A DNA stretch of 64,000 nucleotides, from the NCBI RefSeq assembly GCF_004217095.1, contig NZ_SHKO01000003.1:372001-436000 (forward strand), given 5' to 3'. The notes beneath the pieces were generated by a model. The model searched no databases, was not told the DNA's origin, and saw only the letters and a program-made list of their open reading frames with translations. Every line of letters starts with the position of its first letter. Within the stretch, counting starts at the first letter, position 1. The position numbers and the translations under genes are program-made. This DNA comes from Advenella incenata (GTDB lineage: Bacteria; Pseudomonadota; Gammaproteobacteria; Burkholderiales; Burkholderiaceae_B). Below, piece by piece: positions 16,773-26,405 of this stretch.

Positions 16773-17048
16773 TCAGGCGCGAAGCGGCTGCAGTTCCGGA
16801 TGGCGTTGGAAATAGGCTGCCGTGTAGCTACAGACCGGATTGATTTTCCAGCCATTATCGCGTGCCAGATTCAGGGCGAACTCGGTCAGCTGGCCTGCGA
16901 TGCCTCGCCCGCCGACAGCATCGGGCACAATGGTGTGCAATATATGCATGACCGGGGCTTGCAGCCGATAGTCAATGTAGCAAAGGCTGTTATCAACGGT
17001 GGCTTCGATACGGCCCGCTTCGGGCCTGTGAGTGATCTGCAAGGTCAT
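16773..17048 (-). CDS. Small GNAT-like N-acetyltransferase (Gcn5/YjdJ type)
   Basis: 91 residues from ATG 17048, which has AAGGA 6 nt upstream; a TTG two codons earlier is less likely. The short GNAT pattern is clear: CYIDYRL, HTIVPDAVGGRGIAGQLTEFAL (acetyl-CoA pyrophosphate loop GGRGIAG) and NPVCSYTAAYFQRHPEL. This matches the compact YjdJ-type acetyltransferases, whose targets are mostly unknown. It is 61 bp downstream of the small membrane protein gene, so they may be co-transcribed. It converges with the TetR gene. Confidence 0.82.
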   Translation of the reverse strand: MTLQITHRPEAGRIEATVDNSLCYIDYRLQAPVMHILHTIVPDAVGGRGIAGQLTEFALNLARDNGWKINPVCSYTAAYFQRHPELQPLRA

Positions 17049-17109
17049 CGGCAATCCTTTTTGATGGGCGGTCGTGAACGCACGGGCGCGGCGACTGCGA
17101 AGCAGGGTA

Positions 17110-17505
17110 TTACTGTTTGGCCGTAAGCATCAGGCCCCAGAATATAATCATTAGAACAATACCCAACAGGCATGCGCCCCACAGACCGAGCAACGGCCAG
17201 CGAATGCGCAACGGAACCGTTTTGGGGTTGACATGCGCCAGCAGGATGTTGGCATGGCCGGCAAGCCATACGGTGCTGTTGGGCAGAAACAGACGCAAAA
17301 AATAATCCAGTAAAATCGCCCCTCGGATTCCCAGCGGATAGCGGTTAAACGGTTGTTGCGTCAGATAGGGGTGTTTAAGCAGTGCATTGGTCTCTTTGAG
17401 CGAGACAAACGCCAGATACAAAATAGAGGCAACGGCAATAACAAGACAGGCGACCAGCAGACTCAGGATAAACGGCAGCGCCGTCGCGACATAAGGATGA
17501 AACAT
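17110..17505 (-). CDS. Small inner-membrane protein, unknown function
   Basis: 131 residues from ATG 17505; an in-frame TTG seven codons earlier is possible and neither has a clear ribosome site. Two strong hydrophobic segments are seen: ALPFILSLLVACLVIAVASI near the N-terminus and WPLLGLWGACLLGIVLMIIF near the C-terminus. A 70-residue loop between them contains FNRYPLGIRGAILLDYFLRL. I do not recognise the family. It lies between the small acetyltransferase and the prp operon on the same strand. Confidence 0.65.
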   Translation of the reverse strand: MFHPYVATALPFILSLLVACLVIAVASILYLAFVSLKETNALLKHPYLTQQPFNRYPLGIRGAILLDYFLRLFLPNSTVWLAGHANILLAHVNPKTVPLRIRWPLLGLWGACLLGIVLMIIFWGLMLTAKQ

Positions 17506-17793
17506 GGCAGGAAAATAGTATGACAAAAGTGAATGGCGAATCTGTTAATAGTAAGCGAATTTGCCGGTAAGCAGGGTATGCATGGCCCTCAGTGGCGATA
17601 TTTCCTGCCGGTGCAGGGTGTTTGCAGAATGCAGCTCGCCTGCCGCAGCGACACAGGGCCGCGGGACTGGCAGCAAAAACGGCATCCCGAGCAATGCCGT
17701 GTGCAAGGTCTGTGCTTGGCGGGCGTAGCAGGAAAGGAAGGCTGTACGTGCGCCCGGCTTGTGCCGATCTATCTTCCCGGTACGCTTGCCGGT

Positions 17794-19245
17794 TTAAATG
17801 ACATACATGTCCACATATTCGTGCACTGGCATGGCTTCGAGCGCTTGCTGATCCAGCGAGACAGCCAGGATCTGCTCCTGTTGCTTGCCAGGAAACACCC
17901 GGGCCAGGTTGATACGGAATTTGGCTTCAAGCAGCGGGATACCGTCTTTACGACGGCGCTTGTGGCCTATCGGATATTCGCAGACAACTTCATCCAGCTT
18001 GCTGCCGTCGTTGAACTCAACCGTGAGAGCATTGGCGATAGAACGTTGCTCGGGATCATGATAGTCGCGAGTGAAGGCAGGGTCCTCTACACATTCGATT
18101 TTCTCGCGCAACGCATCGATGCGCGGGTCGGCAGCGATCCCATCCTCGTAGTCGCCTGCAGTGAGGCGACCGAACAGCACGGGCACGGCAACCATATACT
18201 GAATGCAGTGATCGCGGTCGGCCGGATTGTTCAGCGGCCCTTTTTTGTCGATGATACGGATACACGCTTCGTGGGTACGGATGGTGATTTTCTTGATATC
18301 GTCGGTGGTCTTGCCGGCAGCCTTGAGCTGATCATGAATCTGCATGGCGCATTCAACCGCTGTCTGCGCATGAAACTCGGCCGGGAACGAGATCTTGAAC
18401 AGCACGTTTTCCATGACGTAGCTGCCGTAAGGGCGCTGGAACTTGAAGGGCTGCCCTTTGAACAGCACATCATAAAACCCCCAGGTTTTTGCCGTCAGGA
18501 CCGACGGATAACCCATCTCGCCGGTTTTAGCCATCAATGCCAGGCGTACGGCGCGGCTGGTGGCGTCGCCGGCAGCCCAGGATTTGCGGCTGCCTGCATT
18601 GGGGGCGTGACGATAGGTGCGCAGGCTTTGACCATCCACCCAGGCCAGCGATACGGCGTTGATGATTTCGTCGCGCGTTAAGCCCAGCATTTGCGCAACC
18701 ACTGCGGTCGACGCCACTTTGACCAGAACAACATGGTCCAGGCCTACTTTGTTGAACGAGTTTTCAAGTGCAATGCACCCCTGGATTTCGTGCGCCTTGA
18801 TCATGCCTGTGAGCACTTCACGCATGGTCAGCGGCGCCTTGCCTGCGGCCACTGCGTTGCGCGAGAGCCAGTCAGCTGTAGCCAGAATGCCGCCCAGGTT
18901 ATCCGATGGGTGGCCCCATTCTGCGGCAAGCCAGGTGTCATTAAAGTCGAGCCAGCGGATCATGGTGCCGATATTGAACGCCGCCTGTACCGGGTCCAGC
19001 GCAAATTGCGTGCCCGGAACCTTGGCGCCATTGGGCACCGTGGTGCCCGGCACGATGGGGCCCAGCAGCTTGCGGCATGCCGGGTATTCAAGCGCTTCCA
19101 GACCGCAGCCCAGCGTATCGATCAGGCAGTTGCGCGCGGTTTCGTACGCAACATCGCTGCTGATTTCATAGTTGAGAACGTAGTCGACAATATCGACAAG
19201 TACCTGATCGGGCTCAGGACGAACATTTGAAATATGACTGGACAT
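17794..19245 (-). CDS. prpD: 2-methylcitrate dehydratase
   Basis: 483 residues, the full length of bacterial PrpD (MmgE/PrpD superfamily). Recognisable segments: [49 protein letters not shown] and [15 protein letters not shown]. It dehydrates 2-methylcitrate to 2-methyl-cis-aconitate in the cytoplasmic methylcitrate cycle of propionyl-CoA. It is the last gene of the leftward prpB-prpC-prpD operon, 39 bp after prpC. Rehydration to methylisocitrate could be done by the AcnB at 1506; no acnD or prpF is present here. The start is ATG 19245. Confidence 0.95.
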   Translation of the reverse strand: MSSHISNVRPEPDQVLVDIVDYVLNYEISSDVAYETARNCLIDTLGCGLEALEYPACRKLLGPIVPGTTVPNGAKVPGTQFALDPVQAAFNIGTMIRWLDFNDTWLAAEWGHPSDNLGGILATADWLSRNAVAAGKAPLTMREVLTGMIKAHEIQGCIALENSFNKVGLDHVVLVKVASTAVVAQMLGLTRDEIINAVSLAWVDGQSLRTYRHAPNAGSRKSWAAGDATSRAVRLALMAKTGEMGYPSVLTAKTWGFYDVLFKGQPFKFQRPYGSYVMENVLFKISFPAEFHAQTAVECAMQIHDQLKAAGKTTDDIKKITIRTHEACIRIIDKKGPLNNPADRDHCIQYMVAVPVLFGRLTAGDYEDGIAADPRIDALREKIECVEDPAFTRDYHDPEQRSIANALTVEFNDGSKLDEVVCEYPIGHKRRRKDGIPLLEAKFRINLARVFPGKQQEQILAVSLDQQALEAMPVHEYVDMYVI

Positions 19246-19284
19246 GGAGCGACCTGTAAAGCAAGCTGAATAGTTCGACTGTGA

Positions 19285-20502
19285 TTATTTGCGTTTGGAC
19301 AGCGGTACGAATTTCTGATCGTCCGGGCCGGTGTAGTTGGCGGTTGGCCGGATGATCTTGTTGTCGATGCGCTGTTCAATAATGTGAGCTGACCAGCCTG
19401 CTGTTCGCGCGATGACAAACAGCGGGGTAAACATCGACGTGGGAATGCCCATCATGTGGTAGGACACCGCGGAGAACCAGTCCAGGTTCGGAAACATCTT
19501 TTTGATGTCCATCATCACTGTTTCCAGTCGTTCTGCAATATCGAACATCTTGGTGGTGCCCGCATCCTGTGACAGTTTTTTGGACACCCGTTTGATCACG
19601 ACATTGCGCGGGTCGGAAATGGTGTACACCGGGTGACCGAATCCGATAATCACTTCCTTGTTTTCTACACGCTTGCGAATGTCGGCTTCGGCCTCGTCAG
19701 GCGAGTCATAGCGTTTCTGTACTTCAAAAGCCACTTCGTTGGCGCCGCCATGTTTCGGACCGCGCAGCGCGCCGATGGCCCCGGTGATGGCAGAGAACAT
19801 ATCCGAACCTGTACCGGCAATGACGCGTCCCGTAAATGTAGAGGCATTAAATTCGTGCTCTGCATACAGGATCAGCGACGTGTGCATGGCGCGAACCCAT
19901 TCTTTGGATGGCTTCTCGCCATGAAGCAGATGCAGGAAATGACCGCCGATGCTGTCGTCGTCCGTCTGCACATCGATGATACGGCCGTTATGGCTGAAGT
20001 GGTACCAGTAGAGCAGGGCGGAACCCAGGCTGGCCATCAGTCTGTCGGCGATATCGCGGGCGTCGGCCACATTGTGATCGTCCTTCTCGGGCAGGGTGCA
20101 ACCCAGGACCGAAACAGCGGTTCGCATGACATCCATCGGATGACTATGGGCGGGTAGCGATTCAAGCACTGTTTGCAGGTTGGCCGGCAGGCCACGATAA
20201 CGTTTGAGCTTCTGTTTGTAGGCGGTCAATTCAGCCTGCGTGGGCAGTTTGCCATGGATGAGCAGATGAGCGATCTCTTCAAATTCACTGGAGTCGGCCA
20301 GGTCAAGAATGTCGTAGCCGCGGTAATTTAAGTCGTTGCCGCTGCGGCCGACCGTGCAAATGGCCGTGTTGCCCGCTACAACGCCGGACAGGGCGACCGA
20401 TTTTTTCGGTTTGAAGCCGGCAGGATTGTCTGCGGTCGTTGCGGCGGCGGGTGCGCTGGCGGTTTTGCTGGCTTTTGTAGGCTTGGTAGCTTTTGTAGAC
20501 AT
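19285..20502 (-). CDS. prpC: 2-methylcitrate synthase
   Basis: 405 residues, citrate-synthase fold with the shorter prpC-type architecture. Active-site motifs: [29 protein letters not shown] and [14 protein letters not shown]. It condenses propionyl-CoA with oxaloacetate. The N-terminus carries an extra Lys/Ala/Thr-rich stretch of about 30 residues ([14 protein letters not shown], then SAPAAATTA) before the conserved start at [18 protein letters not shown]; this is longer than usual and probably unstructured. A strong AGGAGATAACACC ribosome site precedes ATG 20502. It follows the deleted prpB by 27 bp, so the operon is otherwise intact. Confidence 0.95.
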   Translation of the reverse strand: MSTKATKPTKASKTASAPAAATTADNPAGFKPKKSVALSGVVAGNTAICTVGRSGNDLNYRGYDILDLADSSEFEEIAHLLIHGKLPTQAELTAYKQKLKRYRGLPANLQTVLESLPAHSHPMDVMRTAVSVLGCTLPEKDDHNVADARDIADRLMASLGSALLYWYHFSHNGRIIDVQTDDDSIGGHFLHLLHGEKPSKEWVRAMHTSLILYAEHEFNASTFTGRVIAGTGSDMFSAITGAIGALRGPKHGGANEVAFEVQKRYDSPDEAEADIRKRVENKEVIIGFGHPVYTISDPRNVVIKRVSKKLSQDAGTTKMFDIAERLETVMMDIKKMFPNLDWFSAVSYHMMGIPTSMFTPLFVIARTAGWSAHIIEQRIDNKIIRPTANYTGPDDQKFVPLSKRK

Positions 20503-20529
20503 GGTGTTATCTCCTGACTAATTGAAGTG

Positions 20530-20916
20530 TTATTTTTTGCTGGCGAACAGGGCGTCAAGGTTCTGTTCAAAATCGTGGTAGCCAATGCGATCGTAGCGTT
20601 CATCGCGTGTCTGCATCTGGTCGATGGCATTTTTCTGGTGACCATCGCGGCGGATGGTGGTGTAGACATTCTCTGCTGCCTTGTTCATGGCGCGAAAAGC
20701 CGACAGTGGATACAGTACCATACTCGCGCCGACGCTGCCCAGTTCTTCTACGGTAAACAGCGGTGACTGGCCCAATTCGGTAATGTTTGCCAGCAGCGCA
20801 ACGGCGCGTTTGGCCAGCAGGGCATGATCGGCGTTGATGGCGCCGATAATCTGCAGTGTTTTTTCTTCGGACGGGGCCTGGCGAAAGCGGGCGCCTGTGG
20901 ACGCAATGGTCGACAT
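20530..20916 (-). pseudogene. prpB: prpB (2-methylisocitrate lyase) with in-frame internal deletion
   Basis: The frame encodes 128 residues; PrpB is normally near 295. The first 38 (to [18 protein letters not shown]) match the PrpB N-terminus. From [21 protein letters not shown] on, the sequence matches the PrpB C-terminal third through [10 protein letters not shown] and [11 protein letters not shown] to the end. About 165-170 residues between them are absent. These include the region that in E. coli PrpB holds the Mg-binding aspartates and the catalytic cysteine motif KRCGH. The reading frame is kept, the ribosome site CCGGAGAC and the start are normal, and the downstream genes follow at normal spacing. 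The junction lies near 20803 beside a short direct repeat (CTGCTGGC). The product cannot be an active lyase. Confidence 0.88.
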
Positions 20917-20936
20917 ACCGTCTCCGGATAGGGATG

Positions 20937-20960
20937 ATATGCAGATCATTATCTGCATAT
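20937..20960. promoter_or_regulatory. Inverted repeat upstream of the prp operon
   Basis: The perfect 10-bp arms ATATGCAGAT (20937-20946) and ATCTGCATAT (20951-20960) flank CATT. It sits 20 bp upstream of the prpB start codon, between it and the mdh terminator. It could be an operator or a leader hairpin. It does not resemble the acnB/mdh motif, so a different regulator is likely. Confidence 0.55.
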
Positions 20961-21034
20961 TTGCGACTGAACACTGTCCTGCAGAAGATAATTGTCACCG
21001 GCTTTGGAACGTTTTCGTATCCGGTCGCGGTACT

Positions 21035-21066
21035 GGAAAAAAATAGCCACGAGACCGTGGCTATTT
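21035..21066 (-). terminator. Rho-independent terminator of mdh
   Basis: The 11-bp perfect arms AAATAGCCACG (21041-21051) and CGTGGCTATTT (21056-21066) have a 4-nt loop. In the leftward direction a T-run follows (A-run 21037-21043). It lies 14 bp after the mdh stop codon and separates mdh from the prp operon. Confidence 0.9.
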
Positions 21067-21079
21067 GTGTATCAATGGA

Positions 21080-22069
21080 TCAGCCCAGCAGATCGGCTAC
21101 CCCGTCGCGCTCTTCGAGCAACTCGTTCAGGGTAAAGTCCATGCGTTCACGGGAAAATTCGTTGATTTCCAGGTCTTTGACAACCGTGTACTCACCGTTT
21201 TCCGTAATGACTGGCACACCGTAGATAATACCTTCGGGAATGCCGTAAGAACCGTCAGATGGAACGCCCATGGTGACCCATTTGCCGTTGCTGCCCAGGA
21301 CCCAGTCACGGACGTGATCAATGGCTGCATTGGCTGCTGAGGCAGCAGACGACAGGCCGCGCGCTTCAATGATGGCTGCACCGCGTTTGCCCACGGTGGG
21401 GATGAACGTGTCTTTGTTCCAGGCATCGTCGTTGATGAGTTTTTCCAGGCCTTCTCCACCAACAGTGGCAAAGCGGATGTCAGGGTACATGGTGGGAGAG
21501 TGATTGCCCCAGACCACCAGTTTTTCGATATCCTTGACTGCCTTGCCGGATTTTTGCGCCAGTTGGGTCAGCGCACGGTTGTGGTCCAGGCGCAGCATCG
21601 CGGTGAAATTCTTCGCAGGCAGATCCGGCGCAGATTTCATGGCAATATAGGCGTTGGTATTGGCAGGGTTGCCAACAACCAGTACTTTTACGTTACGGCT
21701 GGCCACTTCATTCAGGGCCTTGCCTTGTGCTGTGAAAATCTGGGCATTGACCTTGAGCAGATCCTTGCGCTCCATGCCGGGGCCGCGTGGGCGAGCACCT
21801 ACCAGCAGAGCGATATCGGCATCTTTGAATGCGGTCTTGGGGTCGCTGTGAGCGGTAATTTCCTGCAGCAATGGGAAGGCGCAGTCATCCAGTTCCATGA
21901 TGACCCCTTTGAGGGCCTTTTGCGCTTTTTCGTCGGGGATTTCCAGCAGTTGCAGAATAACGGGCTGGTCTTTACCGAGCATCTCGCCTGATGCAATGCG
22001 GAAAAGCAGAGCGTAGCCGATCTGACCGGCGGCGCCCGTGACGGCGACGCGTACGGCGGGTTTGGACAT
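21080..22069 (-). CDS. mdh: Malate dehydrogenase (NAD-dependent)
   Basis: 329 residues from ATG 22069, with GGAG 7 nt upstream; the in-frame TTG at 22081 is part of that ribosome site. NAD-binding motif [21 protein letters not shown], substrate-binding [15 protein letters not shown] (mobile loop arginines) and catalytic histidine in [13 protein letters not shown]. It belongs to the MDH type found in Burkholderiales and resembles cytosolic eukaryotic MDH. It oxidises malate to oxaloacetate. The gene is divergent from gntR. Its promoter (TTGACG, 17 nt, TAAGCT) abuts the dyad described separately, and it ends in a strong terminator. Confidence 0.97.
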   Translation of the reverse strand: MSKPAVRVAVTGAAGQIGYALLFRIASGEMLGKDQPVILQLLEIPDEKAQKALKGVIMELDDCAFPLLQEITAHSDPKTAFKDADIALLVGARPRGPGMERKDLLKVNAQIFTAQGKALNEVASRNVKVLVVGNPANTNAYIAMKSAPDLPAKNFTAMLRLDHNRALTQLAQKSGKAVKDIEKLVVWGNHSPTMYPDIRFATVGGEGLEKLINDDAWNKDTFIPTVGKRGAAIIEARGLSSAASAANAAIDHVRDWVLGSNGKWVTMGVPSDGSYGIPEGIIYGVPVITENGEYTVVKDLEINEFSRERMDFTLNELLEERDGVADLLG

Positions 22070-22129
22070 AGGGATCTCCAATAAATAAGGGGAAAAAAAC
22101 GAATATATTTGAAAAGATTTTAACGCTAA

Positions 22130-22158
22130 AGCTTAGTAGAAATCTGCGGTATCGTCAA
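22130..22158 (-). promoter_or_regulatory. Candidate mdh promoter
   Basis: On the minus strand TTGACG (22158-22153), 17 nt, TAAGCT (22135-22130). The -10 is poor, but the placement next to the palindromic region copies the arrangement at acnB. Confidence 0.45.
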
Positions 22159-22198
22159 ATTGTCTTATAACTTATATCTTATATAAGAATAGACAATT
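22158..22198. promoter_or_regulatory. Operator region between mdh and gntR
   Basis: The outer arms AATTGTCT (22158-22165) and AGACAATT (22191-22198) enclose the 12-bp palindrome TCTTATATAAGA (22177-22188). The block TATCTTATATAAGAAT matches the acnB palindrome at 13 of 16 positions. It touches the mdh -35 box and overlaps the proposed gntR -35 box. It probably binds the GntR protein, giving autoregulation; this is inference. Confidence 0.6.
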
Positions 22199-22219
22199 CT
22201 GCTTGCAATATGAGATAAT
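22190..22219 (+). promoter_or_regulatory. Candidate gntR promoter
   Basis: TAGACA (22190-22195), 18 nt, GATAAT (22214-22219). The -35 box lies inside the right arm of the dyad, so a bound regulator would block it. Confidence 0.45.
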
Positions 22220-22246
22220 AAGCAGGTTTTAATTTGTTCACAGAAC

Positions 22247-23002
22247 ATGTCTGAAATCCCAACCCCCTCGTTGAAATCGCCTGCTGCGGCATTCAGCCCT
22301 TTGTACAAACAGATCAAAGACCTGCTGGTCCATAGTCTGCATGAAGGCGAATGGAAGCCGGGCGAGAGCATTCCCAGCGAACTTGAACTGGCTGCACGCT
22401 TTCAGGTCAGCCAGGGCACCGTGCGCAAGGCAATTGACGAGCTGGCGGCCGAGAATCTGCTGATTCGTCGGCAGGGCAAGGGAACATTTGTTGCTACGCA
22501 CCATGAAGCGCAGGTTCGTTATCGTTTTTTAAGGTTAAAATCCGATAGCGAAGGAAATGCGGCACGCGCCCAAAGTGTCTATTTGCAATGCGCCCGCCAG
22601 CGTGCGACGCAGGACGTGGCCCGTGTACTCTTGCTGCGGGGCAGCGATTCGGTGATTTATATCCGGCGAATCATGTCCTTTGGTACGGTTCCCACGGTGC
22701 TCGATGAAATCTGGCTTCCGGGCGATGCGTTCAAGGGCCTGAGCATTGAAAAGCTTCAGGCAATGAACGGTCCGCTATACGGTTTTTTTGAGACGGAATT
22801 CGGTGTAAACATGGTTCGCGCCGATGAAAAACTCAAGGCTGTGGCCTGTGATGCCGAGACCGCCGGGCTGCTCAATGTCGAGCAGGGTACGCCGCTGCTG
22901 CAGGTCAATCGCGTTTCCTACACCTATGGGGATAGGCCCATGGAGATTCGCCGCGGTTTATATGTTACAGAACATTATCATTATCGAAATGGTTTAAACT
23001 AA
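22247..23002 (+). CDS. GntR-family regulator (HutC/UTRA subfamily), probable TCA-cycle regulator
   Basis: 251 residues. Winged helix at about 15-85: SPLYKQIKDLLVHSLHEGEW, SIPSELELAARFQVSQGTV, LLIRRQGKGTFVATH. It is followed by a UTRA ligand domain (about 105-245) ending with DRPMEIRRGLYVTEHYHYR, so it is of the HutC subfamily. It sits between mdh (divergent) and sdhC (97 bp downstream). The location and the shared palindromes suggest it senses a TCA-related metabolite and controls acnB, mdh and itself. Whether it also controls sdhC is unclear, because no copy of the motif is seen there. Start ATG 22247. Confidence 0.9.
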   Translation: MSEIPTPSLKSPAAAFSPLYKQIKDLLVHSLHEGEWKPGESIPSELELAARFQVSQGTVRKAIDELAAENLLIRRQGKGTFVATHHEAQVRYRFLRLKSDSEGNAARAQSVYLQCARQRATQDVARVLLLRGSDSVIYIRRIMSFGTVPTVLDEIWLPGDAFKGLSIEKLQAMNGPLYGFFETEFGVNMVRADEKLKAVACDAETAGLLNVEQGTPLLQVNRVSYTYGDRPMEIRRGLYVTEHYHYRNGLN

Positions 23003-23099
23003 TTCGATTAGCAAGTGCGGGGGCCGGACAGCGGTTCTTCGCCTTTTCACGTGCGTTTTTTATTTTTAATTTGTTGTAGTTTGTTTCCTAGAGGCCGTT

Positions 23100-23513
23100 A
23101 TGTCAGACACCCCGTCAAAACAGCGCCCGCAGTATCGTAATATCGATATTGCCCAGATTACAAAATACCACCTGCCGGCTGCCGGCAAAGTGTCTATTTT
23201 GCATCGAATCAGTGGCGCTCTGCTTTTTCTCAGTCTTCCCATCATCCTGATCCCACTTTTTGCAGCCAGCGTGGCTTCGCCGGAAAGTTTTGCATCGTTG
23301 GGTAGCGGGGCGGGTGGCCTTATTCTCAAGCTGATCCTGCTGGTTTTGCTGTGGGGCTTTATGCATCATCTGTGCGCCGGCATTCGTTATCTGGTTCTTG
23401 ACCTGCATATCGGTATCGACAAGGTCTCGGCACAGAAAAGCGCCGCTGTGGTAATGGGAGTCAGCCTGGCGCTGACCCTGGTGTTCGCCGTTAAAATGTT
23501 TGGAGCGATCTGA
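23100..23513 (+). CDS. sdhC: Succinate dehydrogenase cytochrome b556 subunit
   Basis: 137 residues with three membrane segments. KVSILHRISGALLFLSLPI carries the SxxHRxSG motif that contributes to heme/quinone binding, and MHHLCAGIRYLVLDLHIGI carries the second conserved histidine group. It anchors complex II in the inner membrane. It is the first gene of sdhCDAB-sdhE-gltA. Its TGA overlaps the sdhD ATG by one base. The ribosome site is weak (TAGAGG). Confidence 0.95.
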   Translation: MSDTPSKQRPQYRNIDIAQITKYHLPAAGKVSILHRISGALLFLSLPIILIPLFAASVASPESFASLGSGAGGLILKLILLVLLWGFMHHLCAGIRYLVLDLHIGIDKVSAQKSAAVVMGVSLALTLVFAVKMFGAI

Positions 23514-23890
23514 TGGCCAAGGAACTGGTAGGTACTAAGCGGCTGGTTGTGGGTGCCGGCTATGGTATCAAGGATTTCATCGTGCAGCGTATTACAGCCG
23601 TGATTCTGGCTGTGTATTCAATCATTTTTCTGATTGCGGTGCTGTTTACCCCCATTAACTATGAATCCTGGAAGGGTTTCTTTACGTTCTCCTGTTGGGG
23701 CCTGCCCATCGGGCAGATTGCCGCAACGCTGGCTTTTTTCTCGCTTGCCTGGCATGCGTGGATCGGCGTGCGCGATATCTGGATGGATTACGTCAAGCCC
23801 GTAGGTGTCCGACTGACGTTGCAGGTGCTCACTATCCTGTGGCTGATTGCCGCCGTCCTGTATTTCGCAAAAATTGTCTGGAGTTTATAA
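23513..23890 (+). CDS. sdhD: Succinate dehydrogenase membrane anchor subunit
   Basis: 125 residues, three hydrophobic helices. GIKDFIVQRITAVILAVYSI and FSLAWHAWIGVRDIWMDYVKPV match SdhD, including the heme-ligand histidine helix. Its start overlaps the sdhC stop (TGATG) and its stop is 3 bp before sdhA, so the subunits are translationally coupled. It forms the cytochrome b/quinone site with SdhC. Confidence 0.95.
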   Translation: MAKELVGTKRLVVGAGYGIKDFIVQRITAVILAVYSIIFLIAVLFTPINYESWKGFFTFSCWGLPIGQIAATLAFFSLAWHAWIGVRDIWMDYVKPVGVRLTLQVLTILWLIAAVLYFAKIVWSL

Positions 23891-23893
23891 GCC

Positions 23894-25672
23894 GTGGTCG
23901 CTATCAATTCATCATTACCGCGCCGCCAGTTTGATGTAGTGGTTGTAGGTGCCGGCGGGTCCGGCATGCGCTGCTCCCTTCAATTGGCTCAGGCCGGATT
24001 ATCCGTCGCCGTCCTTTCCAAGGTTTTTCCAACCCGTTCCCATACGGTAGCCGCGCAGGGCGGTATCGGTGCTTCGCTGGGCAATATGAGCGAAGACAAC
24101 TGGTACTGGCACATGTACGATACCGTCAAGGGCTCAGACTGGCTGGGCGACCAGGACGCCATCGAGTTCATGTGCCGTCAGGCGCCCAATGCGGTTTACG
24201 AGCTTGAACACTTCGGCATGCCGTTTGACCGCAATGCCAATGGCACCATCTACCAACGTCCTTTTGGCGGTCACACCGCCAACTTCGGCGAAAAGCCCGT
24301 ACAGCGCGCCTGTGCTGCGGCCGACCGTACCGGACACGCGCTGTTGCATACCTTGTATCAGCGCAACGTTGCTGCGCGCACCCAGTTCTTTGTTGAATGG
24401 ATGGCGCTGGATCTGCTGCGCAACGATGCAGGCGATGTCGTGGGTGTGACCGCGCTCGAAATGGAAACCGGTGAAATCTATATTCTGGAAGCCAAGGCTG
24501 TCGTGCTGGCTACCGGCGGTGCCGGTCGCATTTGGCAGGCTTCCACCAATGCCTTCATCAATACAGGTGACGGCCTGGGTATGGCTGCCCGCGCCGGTAT
24601 CTGTCTGCAGGACATGGAATTCTGGCAATTTCACCCCACCGGTGTTGCCGGGGCCGGGGTGCTCATTACCGAAGGGGTGCGCGGCGAAGGCGGTATCCTG
24701 TTGAACAAGGATGGCGAGCGGTTCATGGAGCGCTATGCACCAACCCTGAAAGATCTGGCACCGCGCGACTTCGTGTCGCGCTCAATGGACCAGGAAATCA
24801 AGGAAGGCCGCGGTTGTGGCCCTGATGGCAGCTACGTGGTGCTCAAGCTGGATCACCTGGGTGCAGATGTCATTAACAAACGCCTGCCATCCATTCGCGA
24901 GATCGCCATCAAGTTCGGTAACGTGGATCCCATCAAGGAGCCTATCCCCGTGGTACCTACCATCCATTATCAGATGGGCGGTATTCCGGCCAACTATCAT
25001 GGCGAAGTGGTTACCTGGGACAACGGCGAAGAGAAAATCGTCAACGGCCTGTATGCAATTGGCGAGTGTGCTGCGGTTTCTGTGCACGGGGCCAACCGGC
25101 TGGGCACCAATTCACTGCTGGACCTGGTGGTCTTTGGTCGTGCAGCGGGCAACCGGATCGTGGAGTCGCATCTGGAGCGCCAGATGTCTCATCAGGATCT
25201 GCCCAAGGAGTCGCTGGACTTCTCACTGTCACGCGTCAACGAACTGGAGTCGCGTACGACCGGTGAAAAAGTACAGGACGTGGGCAACAGCATTCGCGCT
25301 TCCATGCAGCGTCACTGCGGTGTGTTCCGTACCCTTGAGTTGCTCAAAGAAGGTGTCGACCAGATCAACGAACTGGCCGAGCAGGCCAAGCACGTCAAGT
25401 TTGATGACAAATCTAATGTCTTCAACACGGCGCGGGTCGAAGCCCTGGAGCTGGCCAATATGACTGAAGTGGCCCGTGCCACGATCCAGTCGGCAGCGAA
25501 CCGCACCGAAAGCCGCGGCGCGCACGCCTTGAATGATCATCCTGAACGTGATGACGTGAACTGGCTCAAGCATACGTTGTGGCACTCTGCCGATAACCGC
25601 CTGGAGTACAAGCCAGTGCATATGAAACCGCTGACCGTTGAGTCGTTCCCTCCAAAAGCACGTACATTCTAA
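23894..25672 (+). CDS. sdhA: Succinate dehydrogenase flavoprotein subunit
   Basis: 592 residues from a GTG start 3 bp after sdhD. FAD-binding [19 protein letters not shown], covalent FAD histidine in [11 protein letters not shown], substrate region [23 protein letters not shown], catalytic arginine region [19 protein letters not shown], and the C-terminal [10 protein letters not shown] typical of SdhA. It oxidises succinate to fumarate at the cytoplasmic face. Flavinylation requires SdhE, encoded two genes downstream. Confidence 0.97.
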   Translation: MVAINSSLPRRQFDVVVVGAGGSGMRCSLQLAQAGLSVAVLSKVFPTRSHTVAAQGGIGASLGNMSEDNWYWHMYDTVKGSDWLGDQDAIEFMCRQAPNAVYELEHFGMPFDRNANGTIYQRPFGGHTANFGEKPVQRACAAADRTGHALLHTLYQRNVAARTQFFVEWMALDLLRNDAGDVVGVTALEMETGEIYILEAKAVVLATGGAGRIWQASTNAFINTGDGLGMAARAGICLQDMEFWQFHPTGVAGAGVLITEGVRGEGGILLNKDGERFMERYAPTLKDLAPRDFVSRSMDQEIKEGRGCGPDGSYVVLKLDHLGADVINKRLPSIREIAIKFGNVDPIKEPIPVVPTIHYQMGGIPANYHGEVVTWDNGEEKIVNGLYAIGECAAVSVHGANRLGTNSLLDLVVFGRAAGNRIVESHLERQMSHQDLPKESLDFSLSRVNELESRTTGEKVQDVGNSIRASMQRHCGVFRTLELLKEGVDQINELAEQAKHVKFDDKSNVFNTARVEALELANMTEVARATIQSAANRTESRGAHALNDHPERDDVNWLKHTLWHSADNRLEYKPVHMKPLTVESFPPKARTF

Positions 25673-25682
25673 GCAGAGTATT

Positions 25683-26399
25683 ATGAGCACAAAACGTATC
25701 ATGAAATTCGAGATTTACCGCTATGATCCTGACAAGGATGAGCGCCCCTACATGCAGAAACTGGAAGTGGAACTGCAACCGACGGACAAGATGTTGCTGG
25801 ACGCCATTATCCGCATCAAGAATGACGTTGATGACAGTGTAGCCATCCGTCGCTCCTGCCGCGAAGGTGTATGTGGCTCCGATGCCATGAACATCAATGG
25901 CCGAAACGGTCTGGCGTGCACAACCAATCTGAACGAGCTCAAAGAGCCGATTGTTCTGCGCCCATTGCCCGGCCTGCCGGTTATTCGCGATCTGATCGTG
26001 GATATGACCCACTTCTTTAACCAGTATCATTCCGTGCGCCCGTATCTGGTCAACGATACGCCGCCGCCGGAGAAAGAACGCCTGCAATCGCCCGAAGCCC
26101 GCGAAGAGCTTGATGGTCTGTATGAATGCATTCTGTGCGCGTGCTGCTCGACTTCCTGTCCTTCATTCTGGTGGAATCCTGACAAATTTGTCGGCCCTGC
26201 CGGATTGCTTCAGGCTTACCGGTTTATTGCAGACAGTCGCGACGAGGATACCAATGCCCGTCTTGACAATCTGAATGACCCATACCGTTTGTTCCGTTGC
26301 CATACCATTATGAATTGCGCCGATGTATGTCCGAAAGGGCTGAATCCGACCAAGGCAATTGGCAAAATCAAGGAACTGATGGTTCGTCGTGCGGTCTGA
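25683..26399 (+). CDS. sdhB: Succinate dehydrogenase iron-sulfur subunit
   Basis: 238 residues from ATG 25683, giving the standard N-terminus [20 protein letters not shown]. An upstream in-frame start would lie inside sdhA. [2Fe-2S] ligands in [13 protein letters not shown] and NGRNGLAC, [4Fe-4S] ligands in [12 protein letters not shown], and [3Fe-4S] ligands in [11 protein letters not shown] with the earlier HTIMNC. It passes electrons from SdhA to the membrane quinone site. It starts 10 bp after sdhA and ends 6 bp before sdhE. Confidence 0.97.
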   Translation: MSTKRIMKFEIYRYDPDKDERPYMQKLEVELQPTDKMLLDAIIRIKNDVDDSVAIRRSCREGVCGSDAMNINGRNGLACTTNLNELKEPIVLRPLPGLPVIRDLIVDMTHFFNQYHSVRPYLVNDTPPPEKERLQSPEAREELDGLYECILCACCSTSCPSFWWNPDKFVGPAGLLQAYRFIADSRDEDTNARLDNLNDPYRLFRCHTIMNCADVCPKGLNPTKAIGKIKELMVRRAV

Positions 26400-26405
26400 T
26401 CAAAG

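Noticed and set aside
17533-18681. 382-codon open frame on the plus strand overlapping prpD
   Set aside because: Most of it is antisense to prpD and its translation is typical mirror sequence.
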